From Paenibacillus ehimensis NBRC 15659 (GTDB lineage: Bacteria > Bacillota > Bacilli > Paenibacillales > NBRC-103111): a stretch of DNA of 64,000 bases. The notes under the pieces are model-generated. The model was not told where the DNA came from. It made no database searches and saw nothing but the letters and a program-made list of their open reading frames with translations. Location: positions 1 to 64,000 of the forward strand of contig NZ_BILX01000017.1 of the NCBI RefSeq assembly GCF_004000785.1. Direction: 5' to 3'. The position numbers and the translations under genes are program-made. Below, piece by piece: positions 49,666 to 57,789 of this stretch (within the stretch, counting starts at the first letter, position 1; each line of letters opens with the position of its first letter).

Positions 49666-51090
49666 CTAGTTGTCGCGGGAATCCCGGCTGCGGCGCGCTA
49701 CCCCGGCATCGCAGGCTGCCGCTATAACCGCCTTGCTGACTTTATCCGCCACCTGATGATTAAATACGCTTGGAATAATATATTGCGCATTTAATTCTTC
49801 GTCGCTAACCACGGAGGCAATCGCATGGGCGGCGGCAAGCTTCATCGTTTCCGTAATTTGCGAAGCCCGGCAATCCAACACGCCGCGAAACATACCGGGA
49901 AAGCATAAGACGTTATTGATCTGATTCGGATAATCCGAGCGCCCCGTAGCCATGACACGCACATAGGGCTCGGCTTCCTCCGGCATAATTTCCGGGTTCG
50001 GATTGGCCATGGCAAAGACGATCGGGTCCGCCGCCATCCGTTTCACATCTTCGATCTTCAGTACTCCCGGACCGGACAATCCGATAAATACGTCCGCTCC
50101 TTCGATCACCTCCGAGAGGCTGCCCCGAACCATGAACGGATTCGTATGCTCGGCAAACCCATTCCAGACCTGATGCGGATAAACGTGTCCTCGAACGATC
50201 GCTCCCTGACGGTCAACGCCGATCAGATCCTTAACCCCGGAGGCCAGTAATATTTTGGAGCAAGCCATTCCTGCCGCCCCGATTCCGCATACGACAACCC
50301 GGCACTGCTCCAGCTTTTTGCCGACAACCTTCAAGGCATTTAATAAAGCGGCGAGGATGACGACGGCGGTTCCATGCTGATCGTCATGAAATACCGGGAT
50401 ATCCAGCTCTTTCTGAAGCCATTCTTCAATCTCGAAGCAGCGGGGAGCCGAAATATCTTCGAGATTGATCCCGCCAAATGACGGAGCAATCGCTTTGACA
50501 ATGCTGACAATTTCATCCGTATCCTGCGTGTTCAGACAGATCGGGAAGGCATCAACGCCGGCCATCTGCTTAAACAGCACGGCTTTGCCTTCCATGACAG
50601 GCATGGCGGCTTCCGGGCCGATATTCCCAAGTCCGAGAACGGCAGAGCCGTCAGAGACGACGGCTACCGTATTTCGCTTGATCGTCAGCGTATGGGCCCG
50701 GGAGGGATCTTCATGGATCGCCATACAAATCCGGGCTACCCCCGGCGTGTAGACACGGGACAAATCATCCCGATTTTTAATCGGCACCTTGGGATGCATT
50801 TCGATTTTGCCGCCCAAATGCATGAGGAAGGTCTGGTCCGATACGTTGATCAGCTTCACCCCGGGAAGCTGTTGAACCGAGGAAACCACGCGGTTAACAT
50901 CGTGCGGATCGTTCAGATTGACCGTAATATCTCTTACGGTTTTTGCAGGGCTTACCCGGTTGGTATCGATCGCTACGATGTCGCCTCCGGAATCGCTTAA
51001 TGCCGATGCGATAGCACCAAAGTTAACGACTCCTTGATCGTACTCTAACCGCAAAATAATACTTGTTCCAATTCCGAACGGTGTAGGCAT
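49666..51090 (-). CDS. NAD(P)-dependent malic enzyme with N-terminal ACT-like domain
   Basis: The protein has 474 residues from ATG 51090 (GAGGAG 9 bases upstream). An ACT-type regulatory domain (about 1-80: TSIILRLEYDQGVVNFGAIASAL) precedes the malic enzyme catalytic part with RVYTPGVARIC, VVSDGSAVLGLGNIGPEAAMPVMEGKAVLFK in order, FHDDQHGTAVV and the Rossmann GIGAAGMACSK. It converts malate to pyruvate and CO2. It is the last gene after the qox/SCO/ResA series, 39 bp downstream of the resA-type gene. Confidence 0.93.
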   Translation of the reverse strand: MPTPFGIGTSIILRLEYDQGVVNFGAIASALSDSGGDIVAIDTNRVSPAKTVRDITVNLNDPHDVNRVVSSVQQLPGVKLINVSDQTFLMHLGGKIEMHPKVPIKNRDDLSRVYTPGVARICMAIHEDPSRAHTLTIKRNTVAVVSDGSAVLGLGNIGPEAAMPVMEGKAVLFKQMAGVDAFPICLNTQDTDEIVSIVKAIAPSFGGINLEDISAPRCFEIEEWLQKELDIPVFHDDQHGTAVVILAALLNALKVVGKKLEQCRVVVCGIGAAGMACSKILLASGVKDLIGVDRQGAIVRGHVYPHQVWNGFAEHTNPFMVRGSLSEVIEGADVFIGLSGPGVLKIEDVKRMAADPIVFAMANPNPEIMPEEAEPYVRVMATGRSDYPNQINNVLCFPGMFRGVLDCRASQITETMKLAAAHAIASVVSDEELNAQYIIPSVFNHQVADKVSKAVIAAACDAGVARRSRDSRDN

Positions 51091-51129
51091 GAGCAGCATC
51101 TCCTCTTTTAAGGCATTTTGATTCGCAAG

Positions 51130-51666
51130 CTATTTGCGTCCGGACTTAGGCTGAATGCGTTCCATGAAATGGATGAACTCGGAGCGGGTTAGCTCCCCTG
51201 AGAACTTCTGCATGATTCGCCCCTTGTCGTCAATCAGATACGTTGTAGGCAAGCCGCCGATTTTATACCGTTTTTTCACATCGCCGTTTGAATCAAGCAG
51301 GATAGGGAGCTTCAAGCGATGACGGTCGGCAAATTGGCTTGCTTTTTCCTTCGTTTCTCCCATATTGACCGCAAGGATTTCAACGCCTGGCATCCGTCCG
51401 TAGGCTTCGTTCAACAACGGCATTTCATTGACGCACGGGTCGCACCAGGAGGCCCAGAAGTTCAGAAGAACGCCTGTCCCGTCATAATCGGATAATTGCA
51501 CCGTCTGCCCCTGTAAATTCGTTAATGTGAAATCCGGCGCCTTCTTGCCGACCTCTACCTCTTCACGGTTGCCCGCCAGTGCTTGGAATACCGCATAGCC
51601 GACGGCAAACAGGATAAGGACAAGCATGAGTGCCCGCGTCCAAGATAGGCGTGCAGCTCTCTCCAT
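51130..51666 (-). CDS. Membrane-anchored thiol-disulfide oxidoreductase (ResA-like)
   Basis: This 178-residue protein has an N-terminal TM anchor (about 10-30) and a thioredoxin fold facing outside, with WASWCDPCVNEMP (CxxC) and the cis-Pro loop GGLPTTYLID. ResA reduces the haem-binding cysteines of apo-cytochrome c or copper-site cysteines of oxidase proteins. Its place behind the SCO-like gene suggests help in copper-centre or oxidase assembly. Confidence 0.9.
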   Translation of the reverse strand: MERAARLSWTRALMLVLILFAVGYAVFQALAGNREEVEVGKKAPDFTLTNLQGQTVQLSDYDGTGVLLNFWASWCDPCVNEMPLLNEAYGRMPGVEILAVNMGETKEKASQFADRHRLKLPILLDSNGDVKKRYKIGGLPTTYLIDDKGRIMQKFSGELTRSEFIHFMERIQPKSGRK

Positions 51667-51693
51667 CCGATCAGCTCCTCCCCCGCCAGAATC

Positions 51694-52302
51694 CTACCGC
51701 TGCAGCGCTTGAATATCTTGCAATATTTGGTCGTATGGCGTATCCGTCATTCCGTCGTACTTGGCAATGACCGTGCCCTCCGGGTTGACCAAAAAAAACG
51801 AGGTACCGTGAATGACTTGATCGGAGGATGTATCTTTTGCCACAACCGTATTAAACGAACCCAGGACAAAGGTTTTGATCTTGTCGAATGGATATCCGGT
51901 TAACGCATGCCAATTCGAGAAATCCGCGTCAAATTTCTGGAGATAAGCTTTTAACGCTTCCGGATTGTCGCGCTCCGGATCAACGGAGAAGGAGACCAGC
52001 TCCGCCTTCACGCCCGCCGATTTCAGCCGCTTTTGCAATTCCGCCATGTTGGCCGTCATCGTCGGACATACCGTTGCGCAATACGTGAACATAAAGTCCG
52101 CGATCCAGACCTTGCCCTTCAAATCGGACAAGGACACTGGCTTCCCGTCTTGGTTGACGGCCTCGAAAGGCTTAACCTCGTAACGAAGCGGTTTGGACTT
52201 GCCGCTGCCGCATGCGGAGACCGCGACAAGAATGAATCCCACTATGATATAGAAGACCGCTTTCTTCACCAACGCTGCTGCATTTGCGGACGACCTGCTC
52301 AT
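51694..52302 (-). CDS. SCO1/SenC-family copper chaperone (lipoprotein)
   Basis: The protein has 202 residues from ATG 52302, which overlaps the qoxD stop (ATGA). A signal peptide with lipobox AVSAC anchors it to the membrane surface. The copper site is CATVC (C-x3-C) in FTYCATVCPTM, and the conserved His is in VIHGTSFF. SCO proteins deliver copper to oxidases. A quinol oxidase has no CuA site, so this copy may serve CuB or act as a thiol reductase (inference). Confidence 0.92.
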   Translation of the reverse strand: MSRSSANAAALVKKAVFYIIVGFILVAVSACGSGKSKPLRYEVKPFEAVNQDGKPVSLSDLKGKVWIADFMFTYCATVCPTMTANMAELQKRLKSAGVKAELVSFSVDPERDNPEALKAYLQKFDADFSNWHALTGYPFDKIKTFVLGSFNTVVAKDTSSDQVIHGTSFFLVNPEGTVIAKYDGMTDTPYDQILQDIQALQR

Positions 52303-52628
52303 GTGGCCACCATATTGTACAGCATGATCCACATGGAGCCGAAGACGACCAGCAGCAAAATGATCAAGCCCAAAATCAGGCTCACCAGGTTGTAACGAGG
52401 CTTTTTCTCCTCCCGCAGATGCATGAAATAAATCAGCTGAACGACGAACTGGAGCACGGCCGCCGCCATCAGAACGAGGGTGTTCGCCACCCCCTGAAGC
52501 CAGCCGGACAGGACGACGGCAATAGGAATGATCGTCAATACGATGGAGAACAGGAAGCCGGTCGTATACGACTTCAAAGAGCCATGGCTCCCGGCGTCAT
52601 GCGGATTGGTCAGGTCATGCGCTGCCAT
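52299..52628 (-). CDS. qoxD: Quinol oxidase subunit IV
   Basis: This 109-residue membrane protein has three TM segments, with the CyoD/QoxD pattern GSLKSYTTGFLFSIVLTIIPIAVV and QLIYFMHLREEKKPRYNL. It directly follows qoxC (adjacent stop and start) and overlaps the SCO gene. It stabilises the oxidase complex. Confidence 0.93.
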   Translation of the reverse strand: MAAHDLTNPHDAGSHGSLKSYTTGFLFSIVLTIIPIAVVLSGWLQGVANTLVLMAAAVLQFVVQLIYFMHLREEKKPRYNLVSLILGLIILLLVVFGSMWIMLYNMVAT

Positions 52629-53243
52629 CTATCTCACCCCCATCAAATAAACAATCGTAAATACGAAAATCCAGACGACATCAAGGAAATGCCAGAACAG
52701 GCTGATCACGTTCACTTTGCGCTTGGTTACCGGCGTAATGCCGTGTTTGGCCAGCTGAATGATCAATGCAATCATCCAGACCAATCCCAAGGAGACGTGA
52801 AGCCCATGAGTCCCGACCAAGGTAAAGAAAGCCGATAAAAACGCGCTCGTGCTAATGCTTGCTCCCTCGTGCACCAGATGAATAAATTCATTGACCTCCA
52901 GCACAATGAAAGCCGCACCGAGCAATACCGTCACCCCGAGCCATCCCATAAGGGCTTGCAGCTTGCCTTTGTGCATCGCAAGCACGGCAAGACCGCTTGT
53001 ATAGCTGCTCGTGAGCAGAATAAACGTGCTGGCCATAATCCCGCCTAGCTGAAACAGCTCTGCCGGTCCGGGCCCGCCGTTTCGGTTGCCCTGCAGGACG
53101 ATATAGGCGGCAAACAAGGTGCCGAAAATAATCACATCCGTCATTAGATAGATCCAAAATCCGAAGGTGCGCATTTCCTCCAGATCCGGATGGTCGTGAT
53201 GCTCCGAACTTAATACGTGGGCATGTCCGTTTACTTGAGCCAT
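52629..53243 (-). CDS. qoxC: Quinol oxidase subunit III
   Basis: This 204-residue protein has five TM segments, with RTFGFWIYLMTDVIIFGTLFAAY, FVLVEVNEF-like FIVLEVNEFIHL, and FFTLVGTHGLHVSLGLVW, the conserved subunit III motifs. It lies 7 bp after qoxB. It is part of the membrane aa3 quinol oxidase. Confidence 0.95.
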   Translation of the reverse strand: MAQVNGHAHVLSSEHHDHPDLEEMRTFGFWIYLMTDVIIFGTLFAAYIVLQGNRNGGPGPAELFQLGGIMASTFILLTSSYTSGLAVLAMHKGKLQALMGWLGVTVLLGAAFIVLEVNEFIHLVHEGASISTSAFLSAFFTLVGTHGLHVSLGLVWMIALIIQLAKHGITPVTKRKVNVISLFWHFLDVVWIFVFTIVYLMGVR

Positions 53244-53250
53244 TCGTTCG

Positions 53251-55215
53251 TTACCCCCTCATCGCAGCTTCCGTGCGTTTAATTTCCTCAACAGGGATAT
53301 AGTGATCGGTTTTGTAGTTGAAGGAATGAACAAGCATGCACAAGGCTACCCCCGCCAGACCGGATACCGTCAGCCAGAGCCAGTCGAATACAAACCCGAA
53401 TCCGGCCGCAAACCAGAACATCGACATCACAAAAGGAATCCCCGAATTGTTGGGCATATGAATCGGCTCCAGCTTCGCCGGGGCCGGAGCAAGCTGCCCG
53501 CGCGCTCTGCGCTGCTTCTCCTCCCACCATTCATCCTGCGAAGCTACCTGCGGCAGCGTGGCAAAATTATAGTGCGGCGCCGGAGAAGGAATCGACCATT
53601 CCAAGGTGCGTCCGTTCCAGGGGTCGCCCGATGCGTCTTTTTGATAATGCTTGAGGCTGTACACGATTTGCCAGACTTGAAACAGGAAGGCCAAGCCCAT
53701 CAAAGCCGCTCCGACGGTGGACACCAGGTTCAACTCCCACCAACCCTTATCCCATCCGTACGTCACAAGGCGCCGTGTCATCCCCATCAACCCGAGCACA
53801 TATTGCGGCATGAAGCAGACGTAAAATCCGATATTCCAGAACCCGAACGCCCATTTCCCTATACGTTCGTTCAGCTTGAAGCCGAACAGCTTGGGCCACC
53901 AATAATACAAACCGGCGAAATAACCGAACACGACGCCGCCAATGATCGTATTGTGAAAATGCGCGATCAGGAAATAACTGTTATGGAATTGAAAATCCGC
54001 CGGAGCGACCGACAGAAGCACCCCGGTCATCCCGCCGACAACAAAGCAAACGATAAAGCCGATCGTCCACAGCATGGGCGTCTCGAAGGTAATTTTGCCC
54101 CGGAACATCGTGAACAGCCAATTGAACACTTTAACGCCGGTCGGGATGGCGATCAGCATCGTCGTAAGGGCAAAAAAGGAATTGACATCCGCGCCGGAGC
54201 CCATCGTAAAGAAGTGATGCGCCCATACGAGAAACGATAAAATACTGATGATCATCATGGCGTACACCATCGATTTGTAGCCGAACAGCTTTTTCTTCGC
54301 AAAGGTGGATACGATCTCCGAGAAAATGCCGAAGGCCGGCAGAATGATGATATATACTTCGGGGTGCCCCCACATCCAGATCAGATTGATATACATCATC
54401 GGATTGCCGCCGCCGTCGAGCGTAAAAAAATGCGCACCCAAATAGCGGTCCAGAAAGAGCAGCGCCAAGGTGGCCGTCAAAATCGGAAACGAAAATATAA
54501 TCGCGATACAGCTCGACAGCACCGACCAAGGGAACATGGGCATTTTCATCAGCTTCATGCCGGGTGCACGCATTTTCAGAATGGTCACGATAAAGTTGAT
54601 GCCGGTCATCAAGCTGCCAATCCCCGAAATCTGGATTCCCCAGATATAGAAATCTTGACCGACCCCCGGATTGAACATGCGTTCCGAATAAGGCGGGTAA
54701 GCGAGCCATCCCGAATCCGGCGATCCTCCGATGACAAAGGACAAGTTAAACAGCATCGCGCCCGCGAAAAATAACCAGAAGCTTAGCGCATTCAGGAAAG
54801 GATAAGCAACATCGCGCGCCCCGATCTGCAGCGGCACCACCACATTAAACAATCCGAACATGAACGGCATCGCCATGAACAAAATCATAATCACGCCATG
54901 CGTGGTAAAGATCTGATTGTAATGATCGGGCGCCAGGAAGTTCAGCTCCGGCATGGCCAGCTGCGCCCGCATCAGGAGCGCATCCACGCCGCCGCGGAAC
55001 AGCATCAGAAAAGCGGCGAATATATACAGGATGCCGATTTTTTTATGATCGACGGTCGTCAACCATTCACGCCACAGCCAGCGCCATTTTTTTAAATAGG
55101 TCAATCCGAATACAATGCCGATAATGGTGATCACGATAGCGACATCCGCGCCGTAAATCAATGGATCGCCCGTCACAAAAAATTCCGAGGCAAAGCTTGA
55201 TACTTTCTCCCACAT
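53251..55215 (-). CDS. qoxB: Quinol oxidase subunit I (heme-copper oxidase catalytic subunit)
   Basis: This 654-residue protein has about 14-15 TM segments. All metal ligands are visible: His in FTTHGVIM (low-spin heme), MWGHPEVY (CuB His with cross-linked Tyr), WAHHFFTMG (CuB His pair) and IAHFHNTIIGG (heme a3 and low-spin heme His). It reduces O2 to water with electrons from menaquinol while pumping protons. Heme A precursors would be supplied by CtaB (25.6 kb). Second gene of the qox operon. Confidence 0.97.
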   Translation of the reverse strand: MWEKVSSFASEFFVTGDPLIYGADVAIVITIIGIVFGLTYLKKWRWLWREWLTTVDHKKIGILYIFAAFLMLFRGGVDALLMRAQLAMPELNFLAPDHYNQIFTTHGVIMILFMAMPFMFGLFNVVVPLQIGARDVAYPFLNALSFWLFFAGAMLFNLSFVIGGSPDSGWLAYPPYSERMFNPGVGQDFYIWGIQISGIGSLMTGINFIVTILKMRAPGMKLMKMPMFPWSVLSSCIAIIFSFPILTATLALLFLDRYLGAHFFTLDGGGNPMMYINLIWMWGHPEVYIIILPAFGIFSEIVSTFAKKKLFGYKSMVYAMMIISILSFLVWAHHFFTMGSGADVNSFFALTTMLIAIPTGVKVFNWLFTMFRGKITFETPMLWTIGFIVCFVVGGMTGVLLSVAPADFQFHNSYFLIAHFHNTIIGGVVFGYFAGLYYWWPKLFGFKLNERIGKWAFGFWNIGFYVCFMPQYVLGLMGMTRRLVTYGWDKGWWELNLVSTVGAALMGLAFLFQVWQIVYSLKHYQKDASGDPWNGRTLEWSIPSPAPHYNFATLPQVASQDEWWEEKQRRARGQLAPAPAKLEPIHMPNNSGIPFVMSMFWFAAGFGFVFDWLWLTVSGLAGVALCMLVHSFNYKTDHYIPVEEIKRTEAAMRG

Positions 55216-55251
55216 GGATCACTCTCTCCTTACATTTCGATTCGAAGCCCG

Positions 55252-56169
55252 CTACTCTTGGATCTTGATCTTCTGAATGTCCTTCCAGGACAAGCCGTGA
55301 TTGTGCGAGGAAGCGTACTTTGTAACCGTCATATTGAACAATCCCTCAGGAAACGCAGAGAACGTCTTCACGTCCGAAGCGGAAGGCTTCGCCAGCTGCT
55401 GATAGCCTTCCAGCGTCAGCGCCGGCGACGATGCTTTGACCTCGCGTACCCATTGGTCAAACTCTTCCTGCGAAGTGGATTTCACATCAAAGAACATCTT
55501 GGCAAAATCTTTTCCGGTGAAGTTCGCGCCGGACCCCCAATATTGTCCGCGCTCGTCCGCTTGCAAATAAAGCGTCATCGCCATGCCGGACATCGCGTAC
55601 ATCTGCCCGCCGAGCTGCGGAATCCAGAACGAATTCATCGGCGAATCGGCCGTAATCTCGAAGCGGACCGGTACGCCCTTCGGGATCCGGACATGGTTCA
55701 CGGTCGCGATTCCTTGCTCAGGATATTGGAATAACCATTTCCAGTCCAGCGAGGTGACTTGAACGGTCAGCGGTTGTTGATCCGATTCGAGCGGCTTGGA
55801 CGGCTCCAGGGCGTACGTGCTTTTTATGGTAATAATGCCCAGAATGGTAATGATCACGATCGGAATCCCCCACCAGATCGTTTCCAGCTTCGTGCTGTGC
55901 TCCCAGTCCGGCGTATATTTCGCTTTTCTGCCTTTCTTGTCCCGGTAACGCCAAACGATGATTGCCGTGAGAACGAGGACAGGCACGATAATAATGGAAG
56001 TCAACAGCGTTGAAATCACCATTAAATCCCGCTGCTGTTCGGCAATCGGCCCTTTGGGATCGAGCACGATCATCTTTTCCGCACACCCGGTGGTCGTCAA
56101 GAGCAGCAGCGCCAGCATGGATACGGACGCAAACCAGCGGAGCGCTTTGGGTGTCTTCATGTTTCTCAT
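55252..56169 (-). CDS. qoxA: Quinol oxidase subunit II (lipoprotein, no CuA)
   Basis: This 305-residue protein has a lipoprotein signal peptide (LLTTTGC), two TM segments and an external cupredoxin domain with WKWLFQYPEQGIATVNHVRIPKG, PQLGGQMYAMSGM and QYWGSGANFTGKDF. The Cys and His of a CuA centre are absent, which identifies a quinol rather than cytochrome c oxidase. First gene of qoxABCD. A Crp/Fnr-like palindrome lies 14-31 bp upstream of its start. Confidence 0.96.
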   Translation of the reverse strand: MRNMKTPKALRWFASVSMLALLLLTTTGCAEKMIVLDPKGPIAEQQRDLMVISTLLTSIIIVPVLVLTAIIVWRYRDKKGRKAKYTPDWEHSTKLETIWWGIPIVIITILGIITIKSTYALEPSKPLESDQQPLTVQVTSLDWKWLFQYPEQGIATVNHVRIPKGVPVRFEITADSPMNSFWIPQLGGQMYAMSGMAMTLYLQADERGQYWGSGANFTGKDFAKMFFDVKSTSQEEFDQWVREVKASSPALTLEGYQQLAKPSASDVKTFSAFPEGLFNMTVTKYASSHNHGLSWKDIQKIKIQE

Positions 56170-56182
56170 CTCCTATCGCATT

Positions 56183-56200
56183 GCGTGATTATGATCACGC
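56183..56200 (-). promoter_or_regulatory. Crp/Fnr-type palindrome upstream of qoxA
   Basis: GCGTGAT-TATG-ATCACGC is a perfect 7-4-7 inverted repeat containing GTGA-N6-TCAC, the core of Crp/Fnr-family sites. It overlaps the region just before the ribosome site of qoxA, a position that suits repression, for example under low oxygen. Confidence 0.6.
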
Positions 56201-56302
56201 CTTACTTTAAAGGGGATCGATAGAGGTGTCACCATCCACTAACCAAGTCAAAAAACCGGCCATGTTCAACAAAATGAAACAAATACGACATCGTTTCTCC
56301 AT

Positions 56303-56333
56303 AAAAAAAGCTCTCCCTAATCTTAGGAAGAGC
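56303..56333 (-). terminator. Terminator upstream of qoxA
   Basis: GCTCTCCCTAA / TTAGGAAGAGC (56310-56320 with 56323-56333), one mismatch, followed on the minus strand by a run of seven T. It ends transcription coming from the nitrilase side. Confidence 0.8.
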
Positions 56334-56448
56334 CCAGCTTTGTACGATTCGATGCTTCCATGAGCAGACGGCCATATCGCCCGCTTCATTTCATATGTTT
56401 TATACAGCGGCACGAAACCAAACATCAACAAACAGGCGACCAACGATA

Positions 56449-56595
56449 TTAAGACCATATCTTTCCGCCGTACATCGGTTTTTGAAGCGACTCGTACGCA
56501 ACGACCAGAATAGGCGGGATAACAGCAAGTTGTTGGTATCCGGCATTCAAGCATAAGCCAATCCAGACGAAAGCCAGCGCCAGGAAGACGAGCAT
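56449..56595 (-). pseudogene. Short membrane-protein remnant
   Basis: A 48-codon frame starts at ATG 56595 and ends at TAA 56449, with hydrophobic MLVFLALAFVWIGLCLNAG and the stretch PPILVVAYESLQKPMYG, which looks like part of an HPP-type membrane protein. Adjacent pieces in other frames (MDFAVSRKATTIAYAIAMWM upstream; MVLISLVACLLMFGFVPLYK downstream) suggest one gene broken by frameshifts. A terminator follows. Confidence 0.4.
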
Positions 56596-56782
56596 CTATT
56601 TGTACTGTCTTTTCACTTTCTACATCCACATGGCAATCGCGTATGCAATCGTCGTTGCTTTCCTTGAAACGGCAAAATCCATGTTCCTTGGCTCCCTTGT
56701 TCCTTTTACCTCCGCGAATCCCCGGCCGCGCCGAATACGTTGATTGACACTAGCAGAAAGTTGATTAGACTTTGCGGTATTT

Positions 56783-57736
56783 TCACGGCCCAACGGTTCG
56801 TACGATTTCTTGCTTTTTATCGTTAACGATCAATTGAAACACATCCGGGCGGCTGTAATGGCCTGTAACATCAAAATCATAGCGGCTCTGTGCGACCTGG
56901 GAAAGATCCAGCGTTGCCATGAGGATTCCTTCCTGGTTATAGAGCGGCTCAACGACATATTCGCCAAGCGGTCCGACAACGGCGCTGCCGCCTCTGCTCA
57001 AAATGTCGGCGTCGTCCTTGATATCTTCGCAGCAAGCCAAATCCGTCGGATAAGAGGCCTTGGTCGCAAACTGATTGCACGAAATGACAAAGCAGCGGCC
57101 TTCACAAGCGATATGCCTTATCGTCGCCTGCCACGTATCGCGGGCGTCTGCCGTAGGAGCCAAATAAATGTCGATGCCCTGCGCGTACATGGCCATACGG
57201 GCAAGCGGCATATAATTTTCCCAGCAGATCAAGCCGCCGATTCGCCCGAAAGGAGTATCGATGACGGTAAGCGTGCTGCCGTCCCCTTGTCCCCATAGGA
57301 GACGTTCGGAGCCCGTCGGAACAAGCTTGCGGTGCTTCCCTAGAAGCCCACCGTCCGGTCCGATGTATACCATGGAATTGTATAACGTTCCGGTGCTAAA
57401 TTCCCGGTCGCGCTCGACTGCGCCAATGACCAGATAAACCCCCAGCTCCTTCGCCAATTCGCCAAAAATTCCGGTTTCGGCTCCCGGGATGTCGATGGCG
57501 CTTGCCCAATACCGCTCCCAGTCCTTTCTCCCGTCGGCATTGCGGCTTCCTACCCGTGTACCGAAGCTTAAGCCTCGCGGATACCCCGGCAAGAATACTT
57601 CGGGAAAAACAATCAAATTTGCCCCTAGCCCGGCTGCCTCTCTCGTCATGCTTGCAATCTTGTCCATGGCCGATTGCTTATCGAACAACATGGGCGCCGC
57701 CTGAATCACCGCTACGTTCACCTGATGATTTTTCAT
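56783..57736 (-). CDS. Nitrilase (carbon-nitrogen hydrolase superfamily)
   Basis: The protein has 317 residues from ATG 57736 (GAGGAGG 7 bases upstream). The catalytic Glu-Lys-Cys set is visible: Glu in FPEVFLPGYPRG, Lys in HRKLVPTGSERLLW and Cys in GGLICWENYMPLAR. CWENYMP is characteristic of true nitrilases, which turn nitriles into acids and ammonia. It sits 53 bp after the decarboxylase gene on the same strand. N-carbamoylputrescine amidase would be expected beside an arginine decarboxylase, but the motif favours a nitrilase. Confidence 0.92.
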   Translation of the reverse strand: MKNHQVNVAVIQAAPMLFDKQSAMDKIASMTREAAGLGANLIVFPEVFLPGYPRGLSFGTRVGSRNADGRKDWERYWASAIDIPGAETGIFGELAKELGVYLVIGAVERDREFSTGTLYNSMVYIGPDGGLLGKHRKLVPTGSERLLWGQGDGSTLTVIDTPFGRIGGLICWENYMPLARMAMYAQGIDIYLAPTADARDTWQATIRHIACEGRCFVISCNQFATKASYPTDLACCEDIKDDADILSRGGSAVVGPLGEYVVEPLYNQEGILMATLDLSQVAQSRYDFDVTGHYSRPDVFQLIVNDKKQEIVRTVGP

Positions 57737-57789
57737 TCCATCCTCCTCCTCGCCACATGAATGGCCGAAAGTCGTCCCCGCGATCCGTC

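Noticed and set aside
53302..54240. Plus-strand 312-codon frame opposite qoxB
   Set aside because: The minus strand encodes all conserved ligands of oxidase subunit I; the other strand is a shadow rich in Arg, His and Pro.
56207..56629. 140-codon minus-strand frame upstream of qoxA
   Set aside because: It runs through a clear terminator (56303-56333) and switches through fragments of another broken gene; a single protein is not credible.
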